DNA of 64,000 nt from Plasmodium coatneyi (taxonomy: Eukaryota; Apicomplexa; Aconoidasida; Haemosporida; Plasmodiidae), in the NCBI RefSeq assembly GCF_001680005.1, contig NC_033569.1, positions 1,736,001 through 1,800,000 on the forward strand. The letters run 5' to 3'. Numbering within the stretch: position 1 is the stretch's first letter; every line of letters starts with the position of its first letter. The notes under the pieces were generated by a model that worked only from the letters and a program-made list of their open reading frames with translations, ran no database searches and had not been told where the DNA came from. Of this stretch, positions 22,719 to 34,430 are shown piece by piece. The translations under genes and the position numbers were made by a program.

Positions 22719-25700
22719 TGAAGCCAACGGAATACGAATAAACATAAACTGCCAGAACAAACGAGGACACAACAACTCTGTGATCACGTCCAAGTACACC
22801 ATATGGAACTTCATTTTTTTGAACGCATATGAGCAGTTTCACAAGATCTCCAACATTTACTTTCTGATCATCGGAATTCTGCAGCTAGTGCCTGAATTCA
22901 CTGCAACGAATAGACTACCTACCATTTTGTTTCCGCTGACCATTGTTCTAGTAGCCAATGCTATCAAAGATGCGTATGAAGATTGGAACAGACACAAGAC
23001 AGACAAAATTGAGAACAACCGAATGTGCTACGTTGTGGCCGATAGGGAGACCGAGGAAGAAGAGCAGAGCACATCTTTTTGTAAAACTATATTGAGAAAC
23101 ATAAAAAATTTTTTAATTCGGAAAAAAAAAATATGTAGTATGGATAACGCGTCTGATGAAGAAATATACGTGGACGAAATTACAGATGTGGATACTTTTA
23201 TGAGCAGTTTTGAAGGCAATTTAGGACACATCGATGGGACTATTAAAAAAAGGTGGAAAGATGTAAATGCAGGAGATATAATTCTCTGTAGAAGGTCTGA
23301 ATTTTTCTGTGCAGATATTTTACTGCTAAGTACAAGTGACAACAATGGAATTGCATTTGTAGAAACATCCAGTTTGGATGGAGAAACGAACTTAAAAGTG
23401 AAGGAAGCAAACGGATTCGTATTCAACATTCTTACCTCGGACAGAAGTGAAGCAATTCATAAGATAAAAAATTTAAAGGGGTTTATAATAAGTGAAAAAC
23501 CGAATAAAGATTTAACGACCATGTATGGTACCATCTATTTCGAAAAAGATGAAACAACGGATCTACAGTCTAATGACGATTTGTCAGAAATTTTAAAAGG
23601 GACAACAGAGTTGGTAGAATATAGGCGAAGGAGAGTGTCAAGTGCAGATTTTAGTAGAAATAGTAGCAGCATTGGAAATACACATGAGGACTGGTTAGAG
23701 GAGCTAAATGATTACAGTGAAGACAAATATGTCAGAATCCCATTTGATGAAAAACACTTCGTTTTAAGAGGTTGTAAGTTAAAAAATACAGACTGGGTTA
23801 TTGGCATAGTTATATACATTGGGAAGGAAACCAAAATACAAATGAATTCTACCAAGCCGATTATTAAAACGAGTAAATTAGAAATACTAACCAACAGGCT
23901 GACTATCATCGTTTGGCTAATTCAGATGATTATTTGTTTCATATCCGCTTACTATAATGCAATTATTGTAAGCATGTCCAAGAAAAGTAAATTTAAGTAC
24001 TTGCCTTTCAACTTGGAAGAATCCAAGAAGCCATTCATCGTCGGAGTTATTTCCTTTTTCTCATGGGTTGTTATTACAGCGAATTTTATTCCCATCAGTT
24101 TGATTGTCACCATGAGTTTTGTAAAAGTTGTTCAGGCGTACTTCATTTCTTGTGATAAGAATATGATACATAAAGTGTTGGCCGATATTCCCAACTTCGG
24201 AATGCAGAAGGAAAATGCATCTTTCCGAGATGAAAATTCAGTAGAATTGGATATTAAGGAACCCGGAGGGAAATTCCACGAGAGGAGCAATCACACCGGC
24301 AAATCAAAACTTGATTTTGTGCCACAAGAAAGCACTGAAAGGGGCGAAGCAAAAAATGGGGAATTGCACACTGGCGGTAACAGCAACACCAATGATCACA
24401 ACAATGATCACACCAACGGAAATAGTAGCTCCAATGAGAATGCCACCTCAAATGAACCGAAAAAAACGCTCACCAGAGTTATCACCTTTAAGGATGTGAA
24501 GGAAAAGAACTACATATATTTCAATGCCGTACCGAGAACGTCCAGCCTGATAGAAGAGCTGGGACAAATCGAATACATTTTCTCGGACAAAACCGGAACG
24601 TTAACATGCAACGTGATGGAATTCAGAAAATGTGCGATTAACGGAATTTCCTATGGAAATGGTCTAACTGAAATTAAGAAGCACATTTTAAAGAAAAGGA
24701 ATATGGCCATTCCAGAAGAACCCGTCCTCAAGTCAACGGAGAAAACACCCAATGTAAATATAGTAGATGAGGATTTGGTAAAGCATCTGCACGATGTGAC
24801 GCATTTTAATCATGCCGCTGTGATAGGCTTCTTTCTACATTTGGCCATTAACCATTCAGTGATCTGTGATTATGGGAAGGAGCCCACGACGACCTACTCG
24901 TCCAGTAGCCCAGATGAGGAAGCCCTAGTATACGCTGCAAAGCATTTCGGAATAACCTTCTTGTACAGAAGGGATGGCAAATACGGAATTAGCATTTTCG
25001 GCACGGTTTACGAAATTGAAACGTTGGCAATTGTTGAATTTACGAGCAAGAGGAAAATGAGTAGCGTTATTTGTAGGATACCCGTCCGATCTACATACAC
25101 AGGTGGTGCAGGTGATGGCGCTTCTGCTGAGGTAGGTAGGGGCAAAGGCGGAACAGGCACTAATGATCAGGGAAGAGGACACAACCCAAAGGAGGAAAAA
25201 CATTTTGGAAGAGCGAAGGAGGAACTCTCGGCACTTGCCAGAAATGAGATGATCAGCTCCTCCCCATTGAAGGAAGACCCGCTGGATGAAAACTTCCCCC
25301 GTGGAGGTAAGAAGTCTAAAAAGGGAAATAAACACAATCAAACGAAGGACGTAATAACTTGTAAAAACTGCAAGGAGTCCAAAATTATGCTTTTTTGCAA
25401 AGGAGCTGGAAGTGTGATTTTAAATAAATTAGCAAAAAAGACAGAAATAGATGAAATCACGATTGAACATATGGAAACGTACGCGGACGAAGGGTTAAGA
25501 ACATTGTGTATCGCACAAAGGGAATTAACAGAAGAGGAATTCGCAGAATGGTACAGACTGTATAAGGAAGCCACTGTAAGTTTAAAGGACAGAGAAGAAA
25601 ATTTAGAAAATGTGGCAGAATTTATTGAGAACAAATTAACCTTACAAGGAGTAACCGGCATAGAGGATAAATTACAAGAAGGGGTCAGTTCCACAATAGA

Positions 25701-27647
25701 AGATCTAAGACTGGCAGGTATTCACATATGGATGCTGACTGGTGATAAAATAGAAACAGCAATGAATATCGGAATTGCCGCAAATTTGATAGATAATTAT
25801 TCTGAGCAGTTTATTTACACTGCAGATTTAATATCTTGTGAAGAAGCCTTGATGAATAAAATTGATGAAGACATTATTAATATTGAGAAAACGTTAAATT
25901 TACCTCACTACGATTTTAATGCAGATTTTAATGATAAAAAACCGGGTTTTTTCAGGAGCTGCTTTACCGTCAAGGAAGAAAGTAACTTATCGTTAAGTCC
26001 AGATAATTATAAAAAAATAATCAGCTCATTTAACCACGTGTTAGTGGTAGATGGGGGGTTGTTAGACATTTTGTTGAGCAAAAAATTTGAAAGAAAATTT
26101 TTTTACCTGGCGGATAAATGCTCTTCTGTGATATGTGGCCGAGTGAGTCCCTACCAAAAAGGAGCAATCGTTTCGTCAGCTAATAGATTGTTGAAAAAAA
26201 TTACATTAGCCATAGGCGATGGAGCTAATGATCGAAATATGATTAATACAGCGAATATAGGAGTTGGAATTAGAGGGCAAGAAGGGGTGCAGGCATTTAA
26301 CTCGTCAGATTATGGTATAAGTCAGTTTAGGTTCTTAAAAAATTTGTTACTAGTGCATGGTAGATTGTCCTACACGAGAATAAGCAAATTGGTGGTATAC
26401 ATGTTTTACAAAAATATTGTTTTAATTTTCCCTTTGTTCATGTTCGGATCGCTTTCTCTATATTCTGGGCAGAAAATATACTACGAATTTTTACTGCACC
26501 TTCACAACATTTTGTTTACCGCCGTTCCGGTCGTAGCCCATGCCATATTAGACAAAGACGTGAGCTTAAACACAGCGTTGGTAACACCGAGCTTGTACAA
26601 ATTAGGAATCTATCACTACTATTTTAACATTAGTACATTTGTGTCTTGGGTTATTAATAGCCTTTTTCATGGCCTGGTTGTTTTTTTATTACCTCTATAC
26701 TTTTTATCCTATTATAATATTCCTAGTGCTGATGGGACACCCTTCGATATTTGGACAGTTGGAAGTGTCACCTACTTTCTGACCGTTGTAGTTGTTAATT
26801 TGAAAGTGCTTTTGGAGACATACTGCTTGAATGTCCTCCCGCTGACCGCTGTGTTTATGAGTATTCTCTCCTTCGTTATTCTTGTGTCGTCCGTCTCCTT
26901 CATGTGCTTTGGCAGTAATAACTTCTTAGGCACAGCTGTCGTTTTAGCGAAATCGCTACGATTTTGGCTAGTTGTTTTGTTAGGCTTATTTACCGCCCTG
27001 TCCAGGGACTTCATCTTTAAGGTTTTCAAGAGGAACTTCAACCCGGAGGTGTACCACTTCTTGCTCGACCAGGTATAGTTAGCAGAGAACGTGAAGAAGG
27101 CGGAATCAACAGGAGGGATAACAGGGAGAGATGAGAAGACGACTTACACCCCTCACCTCAACGTGCAACCCACACATTTATTCATACATTTTTCCACATT
27201 TTCACCTCAGGAAGACAAACCGAAGGGGGATAACAACGCCATAAACCCGCTAAGTTCTGACACCCGTCAGAAGGAGGAAGAAATTGTACGTATTAAATGG
27301 GAAGCTCTAAAGGGGAGGAAAAAACAGGCCTCGTGATTTATAGGCACCTTCCTTCCCTTTGGAGCAACAATTTCGTTTAACGTGATCACGTCGTTGCAAC
27401 GTTTTGGCGGGTGCAATGTTCTCGTTGCTGTGTGTGACCAGCACTGTGACGCTGCATTTTAAAGAGCCTGTGCATCTGTACACAGTTCACTTCTCTGTTT
27501 CATATTTTTCACCATTTTTCCTTTTTTCCTTTTTTCCTTTTTTCCCCCCCGTAGAAAATCGAAAAATGCAAATCCCTCGGATATGCATTCAGCGAAGTAG
27601 ACCCCGCCTGCGTGAAGTTGATTAGAAAGCAAGACAAACTAATTTAA
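22719..27647 (+). CDS. ATP2: P4-type ATPase (aminophospholipid flippase) ATP2
   Basis: Exons 22719-27072, 27211-27285 and 27555-27647, plus an uncertain 5' exon (22572-22579 fits phase and gives 1509 aa). P4-ATPases flip phospholipids to the cytoplasmic leaflet. Seen in order: the N-terminal RININCQNKRGHN / ITSKYTIWNFIFLNAYEQF motif; two membrane segments; the actuator loop DGETNLKVKEA (about 23370); the PISL motif in TM4 (about 24090) that marks P4 enzymes; the phosphorylation site DKTGTLTCN with the Asp codon at 24586; SSPDEEALVYAAKHFG; KGAGSVI; TGDKIETAMNIG; and GDGANDRNMI at 26214. Six membrane segments follow. Two low-complexity inserts (about 24200-24480 and 25090-25340) interrupt the cytoplasmic domains. 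The last exon adds GYAFSEVD, matching the GFAFS motif at P4 C-termini. The frame at 22591-22718 is probably intron. Confidence 0.93.
27073..27210 (+). other. ATP2 penultimate intron
   Basis: GTATAG...TTTTCACCTCAG, 138 nt, phase 0. Splicing removes the apparent stop at 27078 and joins ...FLLDQ to EDKPKGDNNAINPL. Confidence 0.8.
27286..27554 (+). other. ATP2 last intron
   Basis: GTACGT...CCCCCCGTAG, 269 nt, phase 0, with a repeated CCTTTTTT pyrimidine tract before the acceptor. It joins ...QKEEEI to KIEKCKSLGYAFSEVD. Confidence 0.8.
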
Positions 27648-28673
27648 AAGCCGCCCCTTCCGCGTTCGTATTTTGTTGCGAGCTTGTTTCTGATTAAATT
27701 CAATTTAACAACTTTGCAGTTCCTTATCTGTGTACACACGGCATATACATATGTATGTATGTACGTGTGTGCAGAGTTGCGTAATTATGCAAGGAGGCAT
27801 ATATATACGCCCACCTTTTTGTATGCAGCCTACCCGTTTGTGCGAGGACACGCACATGCGCAATGATGCATGTTCCTTTTTTATGTTTTTGTGCGGATGC
27901 AACGGTGTTCCAGCTGCGGCACGCCCACGTTGGGATAAACAAACCTATAACCGAAATAGTAGCACAGTCCGCTCATTTTTGTCTACACCTTCTGCGCATA
28001 TGTGATATTTTATGCGTGCCTTTCACTTACCGCTTATTCCATGTCAAAATTTGAATTTGTTATTAATGTCAACTTTTTTGAATAAAATTTTAATAACCAC
28101 TATTTTTGCGAAAATGATTATCCGATCGTTACTATTGAGAAACGCCCAAGCAAAGTGGCTCGACAGAGGGGGGGACTTCCTTGAGGATAACTGTAACGCG
28201 GGGTGGGGGAAAAAATCTGCCCCACATGGTTTGGTTTAGTAAGGCACGTTTTTTTCAAGTTACATTGTAACAAAAAAGTGGTCCATTCGAGAAGTTTAAC
28301 AATATAAAAAAGGAAGCGACGTGAAAAAAAAAAAAAAAAAAAAAGGTGAGCGCGCACGGAAGCGGGGTGCTCAACGTGGCGTTTATACATTTATTCCGAC
28401 TAGGATATGTAATCATGAGAATGCACACATGCTGACATGTAAACATATGCACGTTGTCCTCTCTTTTCCGTGCACCTTAATCGTTTTCCGTGTTTTCCTC
28501 CATTTGTCTGGTCTACGTAACGTTTCGGATGCACACGATAAGGTGGGGACGACGCGCGGACGGGAACAAATGTGGTTGCCCCTGAATTAGCACGATGATT
28601 CATTTCAAATGAGAAAATTATTTAAGTAATTGTTGATGTAAAGGGAGTTCACAAAAAGGGGGGTGTCCCTCCC
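27648..28673. other. Convergent 3' region ATP2 / clathrin heavy chain
   Basis: About 1 kb between converging stops. It contains GTATGT-type repeats near 27750, an A-run at 28324-28343 and no coding exon I can support. Confidence 0.5.
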
Positions 28674-31600
28674 TCAAAAGTGTGAATTATTGTTAAACAT
28701 GTCATATTTGTCATACTTATCATACTGGGAAGTGTTAGACATGTAGTTATTCTGAGGAGGCATGATGGACAAGTGGTTATTGAGCGAGTAGTTGAATTGC
28801 CCAGGCATGGAGTTGGCCGCAAAATCGTTAGGCGCAGATTTATTCATCTTCTTCTCCTTCTGCATGTCTTCGATTTGTTTCTTCATGACGTCTATCTGAT
28901 TGGTATAATCGCTGATCACTTGAATGAAGTATAACATAGCTTGATCCTTATAACCGCTCGTCCAGACAATTTCTAAAATATAGTCCGGTTTTAGTATATC
29001 ATAGCAAACAATGAGGCACGCACACAAGGCTTCCTTATTCTTAATTTCGATGAAAAAATTTATTAAATCTTCCACGTAGGAATTGTTTTTTGACACTCTT
29101 GCAATTTCGATTGCGTCCTTATACTGTTCCTCTTTCTTAGAAAGATTAATGGCTTCTTTATATTTTTTATTTTTCTTGTAAAGCAAAGCTGCGATTCTTC
29201 TCATTTCTGGAAGTTTGTGATTTTCCAATTTGTTGATTAAATTCGTTTGGTTAAAATTATCGTATTCATCAATTGAGTTGCGCAAACTGATATAATCATC
29301 GTTTTGTAAATAAATTTCGTTTAGCGTTTCATTTACAGCAGTAATATTTTGCCCTTGGATATCTTCCAGGTATTTTTGTATGAGAGGTAAATTGTTGGAC
29401 TTCTTCAACGTTTGTACTAATCTATTGTTATCAATTTTGTTTTCCAAAATTTTTAACAAATTGTATAAATTTAATGGGTGTTCTTCTATATAGAAATCTA
29501 TTACTTTGTGGATGATGTCACTGTTGGTGACTTTGTGAATCACCTGCATGAAGGTATCTGGTGTGTAGGCAGTGGGGGAGTGTTTTATTATGGTGTCCAC
29601 CGCTAAGTTGTACTCATCGTACGATATGTACAAATAAACTGCTTCTTTCAGTAGGTATTCATTTTGGCACACATCAATTAATTTCCTTGTGTTCATTTTA
29701 TTTGCGTAGTTTCTTATGAACTCCATTAACTTCTCCGGTTTGTACTTGGCGTAGAGAATTCCTAACTCAGTGTAAATTCCCACATGTGCTCTTTCATTGT
29801 TTAGTCCGTTCTCTAGTAAACTCATTAACTCATTTATGTATTTTTTCTTTTCATAAATCTTGATAATTTCGTCCAGGTGATCCGCATGCATGATTAATTG
29901 GAGTCCTGCCGTGTGTGCATGCTTCAGCTGCTTGTACTTAACACAAATGAAGTTTACTTCCTTCCACGTTTTGAGACTCTTCGCCTTTTTCGCTGCTTCT
30001 ATGGCGAGAGAGTACTCCTTCAGCTTCAAATAACAAAAGGTTAGCTTCTGATTGTTCGGTATGTTACTGTACAATATTTTGGCCACTTCATATTCTTGTT
30101 CTTTAAACAGTCTATCCCCTATTAGCTGCAAGTTGGCTGAATTGGTAGATCCAATAAATTTAGTAATTTCTGTAGTTTTTTTCAATTTCGCGTAGGCATA
30201 CAACAGCTCCGAATCTACCAACACGTCCTTCAGCAAATTTTGATCCCTCAGGGTGTTCAGATACGTTATTAAATGCTCGTAAAAATTATTCTCCTTGCAC
30301 TTTGTTATAACTTCTTTGTACGCTTCTGGGTTGTTCGATTTTACGAAACTGTCAATAGCGTCAATAATTTTGTTTATTTTTAGTTGCGCCTTTCCTAGAA
30401 TGAACCACACATCGTTGTTGTTGCACTTTTGTGCGTATTCAATAGCTCTATTCAGATCATCTTCATAACTTTTCGCATCTAGTACAAGTTCCTGCGTATC
30501 AATTGAATCAGACCCACCAAGTGAGCCACTCACCTCGTTACTACCACCGAACAAATTGTCATCCCGATCTTGATAGCCGTAGCTTCCTCCCTCACCCAAC
30601 TGCTTCACATAATCGTCACTCTCATTGTAGGCAGAAGAACTCGCTCCAGAAAATTCACTTGGATAGGTGCTTTTATTATTCACCTTCAGTATTTTATCTA
30701 ACAACACGGATATGGCTAACGTGTAGCAATTGAACTTTTTATAAATAACAAAGGCTTCCTCCCTTAACTTATACTGATAAGCAACAGATGCAATTTGCGG
30801 ACCAGAAAAGTTGTCAAGGCGGTTTATATACTCCATCACTTTTTTTGAATCCGATTTGATAGCAGTCAAGATTAGCAAGTTTTGCAAATTCTTATTATCA
30901 CTAAATTCGCTGTTATGCAAAACAATTTTTTCTAACAACTCAATTAATTCGCTGCTCAGCTTCTTCTCAATAAAAGCCTTAACAGTTACGGTAATTTCTT
31001 CTGCGTTATTTGATTCGATTAACGTCGAACCGATAACCTGATCGATTACGTTTTTTCTGTACTTGTTAGATTCGTCTAAAACCTTCATCCACAATTCCAT
31101 GGACTGTCTGGTTACTAAATATTTGGCTTGCAATTTGAATAAGCCATTTTTGCTGGTTATATTGATTAACTCCTCGTCGCATTCTCCATTCGATTTTTCA
31201 TACACCGTGTACGCTAAATGGGGGTCCAGATCTTCGCAATATTTTCCTATCAATTTTTTATCATAGAAATTGTTATTCTTTAGGAAATTCTCTGGATCTT
31301 TATTCAGGTCAATGTATATTTTAGCCAATGCGTTATGTAGTTCAATATTTTCATATCCCTCATTGGATCTGCTTTCCAGCCATGGCAACAGCAATTTTAG
31401 CCTATTCCTCTTTTCTGCTATTTCGATTAGGTTTCCTATATTGGAAATATTCTTTATATTGTTAAGCAGATTGAGGAGGAAGTCTTCCGAGGCGTCCAGG
31501 TCGAGCAGTACACCGATCACCTTGTGAGCATTATTTGGATTCACCTTAATAACGTACACTTCGATATATTTCAACAAACTATTTTTATATAAATATTCCG

Positions 31601-34430
31601 CCAGCTCTTCAATATAGTTGTGTATATCACACACGTATATTAACGGACGGGGGTCAGACAATTTGCAGTCCTTTAAAAAGTTCTTAATCTGCTCCGGATT
31701 GTACATGGCATTTTTGTCTTTACAAATTCTGTCTAACTCCTGTATATTATTTATCTTCACACACGCCTCAATATATTTAAACATAACAAAATGAACATCC
31801 TCTATTTTCAGGTTGGAGGAATTTTCCGCGCTGCCATACTGCGATCCGATTTCAGATGCCAGCAGAATGGACGACGTGTCATCGTTCATGTTTCCATAGG
31901 ATAGGTGATCAGCCGTTTTGTTGGTTAAGTTCGGCAATTGTGTCAGAATCGAACTAACAAAGTAGAATATCCCTTCGTAGTTTTTATTCTCCTCAAATTT
32001 GTTGATAATTTTTTTGATACCTATTTTGTTATAATACTGTACACATATCGAAATGACGACCTCCATATTTATTTTGTTCCCCTTCATGAAATCGAACAGT
32101 ATATCTTGACACACAGAGTCACTTAACGTAGAAAAGTACTTCTTAATCCAGTCAATGGAGATGCCTCTATTGGGCACAGAATCATCCATGTTGTTATTCA
32201 TATTTGTGTTCTTTTGAAAGCACGACGATTTGGTGATGACCCTTTTTATGTCATTCAAATTGGTGTAATTTTCCAAGGCCCTCTGAAATAATCCCTTTTC
32301 TTCACACAAATAGGCTATTCTGTTCTTATCATAGTAGGTAAAAATATCCATTTGGAATAGAGTTTCTGCTACTTGTACATTATTGTACAGGTTAAATTCG
32401 AACAACTTGGTTTGTAAATTCTTATGCTCCGGTTTATTGTCTTTTAGAAAGTCCAGCAGTATCGACGTAGCTTCTTGTAACTTCTTCTTACTCAGCAGAT
32501 AGTCAATAATATTGTTGATATCAAAAGGGATATTATTTTCGCAGAGAAATTTTACATACTGCACTGCCACTTCGTTGTTGCTACCTTTTCCCTGTCTACT
32601 ATCGTTTGTACTATTACTGCTATCGTTGAAGAAATCCATCGCCTCATTTTTGGAGGAGCTACCTACATCTGTCATGGTAGAACTTGCATCCTTTTCATTA
32701 CTGTACTGCGATTCGTAATTCACAATGGCAATAAATATGCTGACAAAGTCGAAGGAGACCTGCTTAAAGTTGTTCAAGTAACTGAGGACATTATTAAACA
32801 TGTTAAGTAAGCAGTAGGTGGAAATTATTTTATTATGCGCCCCACATCGCAGGTAAATATTCAACGCTAGTCGTAAATCCAGCACTTTCACTAAGTCTCC
32901 CAATTCTTCCGAACATGTTAACTTATCATCCTTTATCCATTTTTCCAGATACTCCTTCTTTTTTTGTAAAACGACAGGTTTTACCAACTCGACCGATTCG
33001 TACGTGTTCAATTTGTCATATTCGAGCAGCACTGAAAAGTAGAGAAGAAGGGGGGAGAGCTGTCCCGATGCGTTCTTCATCGACTTGAAGCTGTTCAGCA
33101 CTTGCTGTGTTCTCAAAGGGGGGATAATTCTAATGTCTACATTTTTCCTCGTCATAATCAAAACCGCTTCGGCAATTGAGCTGGAATACTCTTCATAAGT
33201 TTTGGTGTTCTTCAACATGCATATAAGTTTCGAGGCCTTTTTAAAATCCATTTCGTTAATACATTTTTTGTAAGCACTTATGTAATCGCACCCTGGGTAT
33301 CCATATTTTACGCACAAATTTTGTATAATTTTATCCTTACTTTCAAAGTTGGACAATTTTATGTGGTTTATTAGGTTGACGTAGTTAATGGTGATGTAGT
33401 AAATTTTTCCCTTCTTGTTCACTGCGTATATACCTTCCCCGTTTTTGCTATCACAGCAGATGAAAATGTTATCTTCGCTAATCTTTTCCTTCACAAGTTG
33501 GGTTAGTGTGCCTTCATCAAATATGTACACATAGCTGCACTTTGTGACGATGTATATCACCCCTTGTAGGGTGTTCAGGCTTATATAAATTGGGAAATCA
33601 CTAATGTGTTCATTTATCAGATTAATTTCCTTGAAAATTTTGTATGGCATGGTGCCTGTCTCCGTTTTGTTGGTGTATATATCCATCAAGTGGATTCTCG
33701 ATACTGTTGAATTTTTCTTCTTTTCGACAAAACAGAAGAGCGGCTTTATTTCCCAGTTGTCAAATATAAAGGATCCAAAACATCCTATAAATCCTTCAAT
33801 CGTTTGGTGCAATTTCTTATCACACGAATAAAGTTGCATGTACCCATCGATGCTCTTCCCTTGATCCTGCGTAGATATCCCACACAAAATGCACCATTTC
33901 ATATCCTTATCTGTAGCATAGTATAAAATTTGAGAATTATTATCAATGAACACTTGTGCCTTCTCGAAAACCTTCGTCAACGTGTAATTTTCCTTATTCT
34001 TCTTACTATTGTGGATGTCTATGTTCCAGTGGTATACATTCTTCTCACAGACAATGGCAATGGTGTCATTATTTATCCACTTCCAGTAATTCATGTACTC
34101 ATTTAAATTTAAGGAGCATATTTTTTCCTTCGTTTCAATGTTAAAAACTTGTAAAAATATCGTATTCACATTTTTTATCGTGCCTCTTAATGCTAATATG
34201 GGGTCATTCGGGTGAATAATGACACTCTCTGCTTTCATATACTTCCTCGTGCTTATCTTATTATGCAGGTTTATGACCACCACTTGGGTGTTCTCGTTCA
34301 CATTTTCTTTAACGCATATAAATTTGTCCCCTTCGATGGATACATTGCCTAAACGAAACGACTCATTCTGGATGTCATACGTGGACAGACTATCTGCCAC
34401 TGCGACAGATAAGGGGTTGCTGGAATTCAT
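28674..34430 (-). CDS. CHC: Clathrin heavy chain
   Basis: This single-exon gene encodes 1918 residues. The heavy chain forms the legs of clathrin triskelia that coat vesicles; in Apicomplexa its known work is mainly Golgi/secretory sorting to the rhoptry and microneme routes. The N-terminus (residues 1 to about 330) is the seven-bladed propeller, with the typical GNVSIEGDKFICVKE, HPNDPILALRG and PIYISLNTLQGVIYIVTK-like blades. The rest is the alpha-solenoid of CHCR repeats, for example YELGILYAKYKPEKLMEFI-type and YKDAIEIARVSKN-type helices near the end. It is longer than the animal protein (about 1675 aa) because of Ser/Asn-rich inserts near residues 585-625 and 1255-1310. The tail after the trimerisation region is Asn/Tyr-rich (NNYMSNTSQYDKYDKYDMF). 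It diverges from formin 2's side through a 2.8-kb gap. Confidence 0.97.
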   Translation of the reverse strand: MNSSNPLSVAVADSLSTYDIQNESFRLGNVSIEGDKFICVKENVNENTQVVVINLHNKISTRKYMKAESVIIHPNDPILALRGTIKNVNTIFLQVFNIETKEKICSLNLNEYMNYWKWINNDTIAIVCEKNVYHWNIDIHNSKKNKENYTLTKVFEKAQVFIDNNSQILYYATDKDMKWCILCGISTQDQGKSIDGYMQLYSCDKKLHQTIEGFIGCFGSFIFDNWEIKPLFCFVEKKKNSTVSRIHLMDIYTNKTETGTMPYKIFKEINLINEHISDFPIYISLNTLQGVIYIVTKCSYVYIFDEGTLTQLVKEKISEDNIFICCDSKNGEGIYAVNKKGKIYYITINYVNLINHIKLSNFESKDKIIQNLCVKYGYPGCDYISAYKKCINEMDFKKASKLICMLKNTKTYEEYSSSIAEAVLIMTRKNVDIRIIPPLRTQQVLNSFKSMKNASGQLSPLLLYFSVLLEYDKLNTYESVELVKPVVLQKKKEYLEKWIKDDKLTCSEELGDLVKVLDLRLALNIYLRCGAHNKIISTYCLLNMFNNVLSYLNNFKQVSFDFVSIFIAIVNYESQYSNEKDASSTMTDVGSSSKNEAMDFFNDSSNSTNDSRQGKGSNNEVAVQYVKFLCENNIPFDINNIIDYLLSKKKLQEATSILLDFLKDNKPEHKNLQTKLFEFNLYNNVQVAETLFQMDIFTYYDKNRIAYLCEEKGLFQRALENYTNLNDIKRVITKSSCFQKNTNMNNNMDDSVPNRGISIDWIKKYFSTLSDSVCQDILFDFMKGNKINMEVVISICVQYYNKIGIKKIINKFEENKNYEGIFYFVSSILTQLPNLTNKTADHLSYGNMNDDTSSILLASEIGSQYGSAENSSNLKIEDVHFVMFKYIEACVKINNIQELDRICKDKNAMYNPEQIKNFLKDCKLSDPRPLIYVCDIHNYIEELAEYLYKNSLLKYIEVYVIKVNPNNAHKVIGVLLDLDASEDFLLNLLNNIKNISNIGNLIEIAEKRNRLKLLLPWLESRSNEGYENIELHNALAKIYIDLNKDPENFLKNNNFYDKKLIGKYCEDLDPHLAYTVYEKSNGECDEELINITSKNGLFKLQAKYLVTRQSMELWMKVLDESNKYRKNVIDQVIGSTLIESNNAEEITVTVKAFIEKKLSSELIELLEKIVLHNSEFSDNKNLQNLLILTAIKSDSKKVMEYINRLDNFSGPQIASVAYQYKLREEAFVIYKKFNCYTLAISVLLDKILKVNNKSTYPSEFSGASSSAYNESDDYVKQLGEGGSYGYQDRDDNLFGGSNEVSGSLGGSDSIDTQELVLDAKSYEDDLNRAIEYAQKCNNNDVWFILGKAQLKINKIIDAIDSFVKSNNPEAYKEVITKCKENNFYEHLITYLNTLRDQNLLKDVLVDSELLYAYAKLKKTTEITKFIGSTNSANLQLIGDRLFKEQEYEVAKILYSNIPNNQKLTFCYLKLKEYSLAIEAAKKAKSLKTWKEVNFICVKYKQLKHAHTAGLQLIMHADHLDEIIKIYEKKKYINELMSLLENGLNNERAHVGIYTELGILYAKYKPEKLMEFIRNYANKMNTRKLIDVCQNEYLLKEAVYLYISYDEYNLAVDTIIKHSPTAYTPDTFMQVIHKVTNSDIIHKVIDFYIEEHPLNLYNLLKILENKIDNNRLVQTLKKSNNLPLIQKYLEDIQGQNITAVNETLNEIYLQNDDYISLRNSIDEYDNFNQTNLINKLENHKLPEMRRIAALLYKKNKKYKEAINLSKKEEQYKDAIEIARVSKNNSYVEDLINFFIEIKNKEALCACLIVCYDILKPDYILEIVWTSGYKDQAMLYFIQVISDYTNQIDVMKKQIEDMQKEKKMNKSAPNDFAANSMPGQFNYSLNNHLSIMPPQNNYMSNTSQYDKYDKYDMFNNNSHF

